38,599 nt of DNA from Synechococcales cyanobacterium CRU_2_2 (GTDB lineage: Bacteria; Cyanobacteriota; Cyanobacteriia; PCC-9006; JAAUQQ01): assembly GCA_012034805.1 (NCBI GenBank), contig JAAUOP010000033.1, positions 1 to 38,599 of the forward strand. Reading direction: 5' to 3'. The notes beneath the pieces were generated by a model. The model did not search any database. It was not told where the DNA came from and worked only from the letters and a program-made list of their open reading frames with translations. A program made the position numbers and the translations under genes. This document shows, one piece after another, positions 35,663 through 38,599 of this stretch. How positions within the stretch are numbered: the first letter of the stretch is position 1; every line of letters begins with the position of its first letter.

Positions 35663-35755
35663 TAGGGGCCGCTATTCCCGACCCTCAAACCGACGGAGGC
35701 GCACCACAGGTGCGTCACTGGACGCGGGGTTCATGTCCCGACAACGGGTCTTTAG

Positions 35756-36172
35756 CTACCAATAGGGCCTACCTTTCCAGAAAACGCCAATCGTCAGCGC
35801 CATGAGGCATTCAAAGCTAGCGGAGAGGAATAGCGGCGGGACAATCGAGGCCAAGAGCGATCGCACCACCAACAGCACCATCATGGAACCCACCAACGCC
35901 CACAGGACGCTCGCCTGAATCCGCACCGAACCAAAGAACCGCTCTAGCACTAACACCGCCAGCGCCCCCACCAACACCGCCACCAGCAGCAACACGATGT
36001 AGCCTAGACTGCCTTGAAAGAGAAGGGCAAAGAGTGGGGCGATCGCCTTAACCCGAACCAGCCCAAACACAATCATCGCCTCTAGGGCGATCACGAGCAA
36101 AAAGACAAGGCCTGTACAGGAGAAGACCTCAGCCCAGGGCAATTGGCGAAGTTGTCGAATGGGATCACGCAA
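35756..36172 (-). CDS. Conserved cyanobacterial membrane protein, function unknown
   Basis: This 138-residue integral membrane protein has about four hydrophobic helices: 'TGLVFLLVIALEAMIVFGLV', 'LGYIVLLLVAVLVGALAVLV', 'SVLWALVGSMMVLLVVRSLL' and 'LSASFECLMALTIGVFW'. The N-terminus is basic and short (RDPIRQLRQLPWAEVF). No known domain was recognised. It is transcribed away from the MITE-like element that starts 36 bp before it, and converges on cobQ (93-bp gap). Its level of conservation cannot be judged here. Confidence 0.65.
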   Translation of the reverse strand: MRDPIRQLRQLPWAEVFSCTGLVFLLVIALEAMIVFGLVRVKAIAPLFALLFQGSLGYIVLLLVAVLVGALAVLVLERFFGSVRIQASVLWALVGSMMVLLVVRSLLASIVPPLFLSASFECLMALTIGVFWKGRPYW

Positions 36173-36208
36173 GGGAAATGAGTCCTGATTTAGACCTGAA
36201 GAGCATTA

Positions 36209-36346
36209 GACCTCTTGTACAAACCAAAACCCTCACCCAAAATCCCTCTCCCACCGGGGGAGAGGGATTTTGAAGCTGCTCCCCTTCTCCCATTTTGGGA
36301 GTAAGGGGCTAGGGGATGAGGGGGCTGTTTTTTCATGCAAGAGGTC
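36209..36346. mobile_element. MITE-like non-autonomous element with TA target duplication
   Basis: This 138-bp element without a gene is bounded by inverted terminal repeats GACCTCTTG (36209-36217) and CAAGAGGTC (36338-36346), each flanked by TA (36207-36208 and 36347-36348). TA duplication is typical of IS630/Tc1-mariner transposition, so that family is the likely source. Inside are two hairpins: a perfect 14-bp stem (36239-36252 with 36258-36271, 5-nt loop) and a second (CCCCTTCTCCCA / TGGGAGTAAGGGG, about 36281-36307). Similar 'CCCTCTCCC...GGGAGAGGG' repeats are widespread in cyanobacterial genomes. It lies between two minus-strand genes, and the downstream gene's stop codon is formed by its right boundary. 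Confidence 0.85.
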
Positions 36347-36693
36347 TATTGAAACTCGTCTTCTTCGAGGTAGGCCACCGTCAGGGCGCAAAGGCTAAAG
36401 GCCAAAACCAAGGGGAAGGGGTTACTGAAAACACAGGAGCCAAGGGTTGAAAGAGTGGCGATCGCCAGCCCCGCCCCATACCAAAGCCGCTCCGTTGGGC
36501 TCAGCCCCTTTTCCAGCTTAATCGCGTGCAGGACATCAAACGGGATCGGCTGGGGCAACACCGCACCCGGCGGAAAAGCCCAATAGTGATAGCGCTCTAG
36601 AAAGAGATCCGTCCAGCCGTGCTCATTGCACCAATCTTGAACCCAGAGGTAGGCGTACTTCTTCATGGCGGTAACCCATTGGTCTTTACCCAT
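36346..36693 (-). CDS. Conserved cyanobacterial hypothetical, small membrane protein
   Basis: This 115-residue protein is without a known domain. The soluble N-terminal ~70 residues are aromatic-rich ('KYAYLWVQDWCNEHGWTDLF', 'ERYHYWAFPPGAVLPQPIPF'). Two hydrophobic segments follow ('LWYGAGLAIATLSTLGSCVF', 'PFPLVLAFSLCALTVAYL'), ending EEDEFQ. The stop TAG (36348-36346) is made of the TA duplication and the first base of the MITE-like element, so the original 3' end was probably altered by the insertion. Met10 (36666) is an alternative start. Transcribed toward the element and the next minus-strand membrane protein. Confidence 0.68.
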   Translation of the reverse strand: MGKDQWVTAMKKYAYLWVQDWCNEHGWTDLFLERYHYWAFPPGAVLPQPIPFDVLHAIKLEKGLSPTERLWYGAGLAIATLSTLGSCVFSNPFPLVLAFSLCALTVAYLEEDEFQ

Positions 36694-37115
36694 GAATAAC
36701 AGGAGCCTAGCGGGGAGCGCAGCCCCGCGAAACCAAAGTTTACCAATCAGGTGGATTTCTTCAAATTCTCGTCACACCGAGCAGTCAAAAGAGGCACCAC
36801 AACCAAAGCCAAAACAACGGATTGCAATCCGCCTCAAAATGCTTTATCTTCCCTCGTAACCCTTGCCCTGCGGTAGCTCTGACGTCATCTCTAAATTGAC
36901 ACGAAGCCTGACAGGTGTGGAATCTTGCTCGCACAACACAGCCTCCTCTGTACTGGCTCCTCTGGGCTTGAGCCTTAGACATCGTTCAGATTTGAGGTCT
37001 GGATCTGGCGTCCCTAGGTCTAAGATTGGGGTGTGGGATTGGATTGGAATGTGTTGCCGGGGCTGGTTGTGTTCCCAAAGCGCACAGGGGCCGTGAATAT
37101 CAGAGGAAAGGCGTC
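36694..37115. promoter_or_regulatory. Divergent intergenic region before the RodZ-like gene
   Basis: This 422-bp stretch without a supported gene holds the starts of two divergent genes. A GCGGGG/CCCCGC inverted repeat (36710-36728) lies near the minus-strand gene. The ribosome site AGAGGAAAG (37102-37110) precedes the RodZ-like ATG at 37116. Short open frames on both strands have no homology signal or ribosome site. No clear promoter can be named. Confidence 0.4.
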
Positions 37116-38105
37116 ATGAGTGCTCTAGAACCGGTTCAAATGGAACGGTTACGCGAGATTGGACATCTGTTGCGACAGAAGCGAGAGGCCAAAGGAATGG
37201 CCTTGGAAGACGCTTCTGCGAAGACGTTGATTCGTCCTGCGATTCTAAAGGCGATCGAGGAGGCCGACGTTCGCCCCTTGCCGGAGCCTGTTTATCTACG
37301 AGGGTTTATTCGTCGGTATGCCGATCTGCTGGATTTACCAGGGCTACAGCTCGCCGACAGTTTTCCTTGGCAGCCTTCCCAGGTCGTACCCGCAGCCTTT
37401 GTCGCCTCGGCGGTAACTACGGTGGACTCCGTGGATGATCAGCCCCGCCGACCGTTCTCTGCGCCGCGTTCTGAGGCGAGAGAGGTCGCGCCGGAGCCAG
37501 TGGAGGCGAATTGGCTCCAGCAGCCAGAGCCAGAGCCAGAGCCAGAAACAGGGGCAGAAACAGAGACAGTTCAGTCGGATTGGATGGGTTTCGACTCGGC
37601 TGAGTCTGGTGCACTTCTTCCAGAGAGCCTCCCAGAATGGGAGCCCACGCTCCCCTCGACGATCCAAGCGGCAGATGCTTGGGATCAGTCTGTCGTTTCC
37701 GAACCTGCTCGCCCCTCCAGTACCGAACCCGTCGTTCCTAATCTTGATAGGCTCGAGGTTCCATCCTCGACTGAAGCCCAGGCTGCCACGGACGTCGAAA
37801 GCCGTATGCCCCTGGCCAGACGCCCAGTCGAGAATGACCCGCCCGCACCTTTGCCCATGCCCAGGTTGCCCCAGGGTTCTGTGCAACCCCGAAGCCGGCA
37901 GGTTGGCCGCCCGCCCTGATCGGTGTTGTGCTGGCGGGGCTGGGTGTGGCTTGCGCGATCGCCTTTGCTGCCACCGGCGAGGCCAACATGGTCGCTGGCG
38001 ATGATCTGCGACTGCGGATACCTCCCGGCGCTAGCGAGCGACGAGGCAAGCTGTTCCTTTGGTCGGGCGGCGAGGATGACCTGCCAAAAGTTTGTTGCCG
38101 CCGTT
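37116..38105 (+). CDS. RodZ-like HTH membrane protein (frameshifted, C-terminus uncertain)
   Basis: Cell-shape/cytoskeleton-type protein of the RodZ family. The N-terminal HTH_25 domain is clear: 'LREIGHLLRQKREAKGMALE', 'LIRPAILKAIEEADVRPLPE', then PVYLRGFIRRYADLLDL. A long acidic, Pro-rich linker with EPEPEPE follows. The starting frame ends at TGA 37919, right before a membrane helix that exists in the next frame: WPPALIGVVLAGLGVACAIA (37904 on). One more C in the C4 run (37887-37890) joins them as GSVQPPKPAGWPPAL. The cytosolic HTH, single helix and outside tail are the RodZ layout. After the helix the protein soon reaches a stop near 38106 without a recognisable DUF4115 domain, and the sequence changes character there. 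ATG 37116 has a good ribosome site six bases upstream. Confidence 0.75.
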
Positions 38106-38320
38106 AAAAGCCAGCGATTCAACCGAAGATCTACGACGCTCGGCAAACCAGGACCAGCACATTGGACCGACGAGATCGTCACCCAGGGCAAACTCAGCAC
38201 TGACCGCGAGTCTCCCTACGTCGTCGATACGCTCACGCTCCCGTATGATAACCCGTACCGCGCTCTGTTCTTCGTCAGCGGGCATGACTTCTTTCAGAAT
38301 GGCGACGCCGCGGCGCAATA
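38106..38320 (+). other. Coding fragment resembling planctomycete DUF6797-like protein
   Basis: In the frame beginning near 38106 the translation reads KPGPAHWTDEIVTQGKLSTD, then SPYVVDTLTLPYDNPYRALF and FVSGHDFFQNGDAA. This matches, from memory, the 'PYVVDTLT.P..NPY.ALMF.SGHDFF.NGDAAVCT' block of large planctomycete and verrucomicrobial heme-binding/DUF6797 proteins. It stops where VCT would follow and has no start or ribosome site of its own. It does not continue the RodZ frame. It is either foreign DNA or an assembly chimera; the family match is tentative. Confidence 0.45.
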
Positions 38321-38599
38321 TGACTCGCTGTTCAACAAGCTGCTGACATTGCCCGACGAGCTGGAGACATTGCCCGAGGACGACCGACACATTGCCCGAC
38401 GACGTGGAAACACCGCCGGTCGAGGTGGAAACACCGCCGGTCGAAGTGGAAACGCCGCCGGTTGAGGTCGAAACCCCGGCCAGTTGAGGTGGATACGCCG
38501 CCCGTCGAGGTCGATACGCCACCGGTCGTGGTGGTTGAGCTGATCCCGCCGGTCGAGGTCGATACGCCGCCCGACGTGCTCGATGTGCTCGAACCGCCT
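38320..38599 (+). repeat. Degenerate 21-nt repeats coding ETPPVEV
   Basis: From about 38400 the unit GTGGAAACACCGCCGGTCGAG recurs several times with base changes, encoding VETPPVEVETPPVEV. It is preceded by TLPDE(L/D)ETLP-like units. The frame is interrupted near 38370-38395 and again near 38480, as if bases were missing or extra. The final part reads VDTPPVEVDTPPVVVVELIP. A Pro/Val/Glu repeat tail of a surface or linker protein is likely; the low quality fits a contig end in a repeat. Confidence 0.6.

Noticed and set aside
37923..38465. A separate 180-codon gene at the window end
   Set aside because: It starts inside the RodZ membrane helix in the wrong frame, has no ribosome site, and only part of it (about 38130-38310) looks coding.
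1..38599. tRNA, rRNA, prophage or complete insertion sequence
   Set aside because: No cloverleaf with a TTCGA-type loop, no rRNA segment, no phage structural gene and no transposase was recognised; only the MITE-like element at 36209-36346 is mobile-looking.

Overview
The window is cyanobacterial chromosome. Evidence is the frequent HIP1-type octamer GCGATCGC, a PATAN/PatA-type response regulator, a Npun_F0494-family protein, a GH57 branching enzyme, several lineage-typical small hypotheticals and polysaccharide-export genes of the kind found in filamentous and leptolyngbyoid cyanobacteria. I cannot name the genus. The first ~3.1 kb is visibly more A+T-rich than the rest.

Layout. 1-12.2 kb (all minus strand) is a cell-surface polysaccharide locus. 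In transcription order it holds a Wza-like outer-membrane exporter (SLBB repeats), a GT4 glycosyltransferase, a Wzc-like co-polymerase/BY-kinase, a HepC-like sugar transferase, then an ABC exporter (permease Wzm, a small AbiEii-like nucleotidyltransferase, ATPase Wzt). It ends in an A+T-rich tail with a DUF268-type methyltransferase, a GT61-like protein and the start of another glycosyltransferase. 12.7-15.1 kb (plus) is a membrane protein with acidic pentapeptide-like repeats, divergent from the exporter. 15.2-17.8 kb (minus) is a GT39-type membrane glycosyltransferase with a C-terminal TPR-like region. 17.9-24.4 kb carries a GNAT acetyltransferase, a possible PD-(D/E)XK protein, a polyamine-type solute-binding lipoprotein, a GH57 branching enzyme, a PatA/PixG-like regulator, a small hypothetical and MoaD. 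24.4-28.8 kb (minus) holds a PPC-domain metalloprotease, a dihydroorotase-like protein without its zinc histidines, and a two-domain histidine phosphatase. 29.1-35.7 kb (plus) holds a CPBP protease, an FtsL-like protein, FtsI, Npun_F0494 and CobQ. 35.7-36.7 kb has two small membrane proteins flanking a TA-flanked MITE-like element, and 37.1-38.0 kb a RodZ-like protein.

The dominant anomaly is that eight genes (GT at 1-115, wzt, GT39, solute-binding protein, pyrC-like, CPBP, cobQ, rodZ-like) are each broken by what looks like one missing base in a homopolymer. Restoring one base gives a full-length family protein wherever the gene lies wholly in the window. Systematic homopolymer undercalling in an unpolished long-read assembly explains this better than mass pseudogenization. 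I therefore annotate these as single genes with a frameshift.

The last ~600 bp is not explained by the cyanobacterial gene it follows. It encodes a short piece resembling planctomycete/verrucomicrobial DUF6797-like proteins, then degenerate 21-nt repeats coding for ETPPVEV. This may be a chimeric or poor-quality contig end. I found no convincing new multi-gene system. The best biological leads are the repeat protein at 12.7-15.1 kb, the mosaic wzt, the nucleotidyltransferase inside the ABC operon and the MITE that supplies a gene's stop codon.
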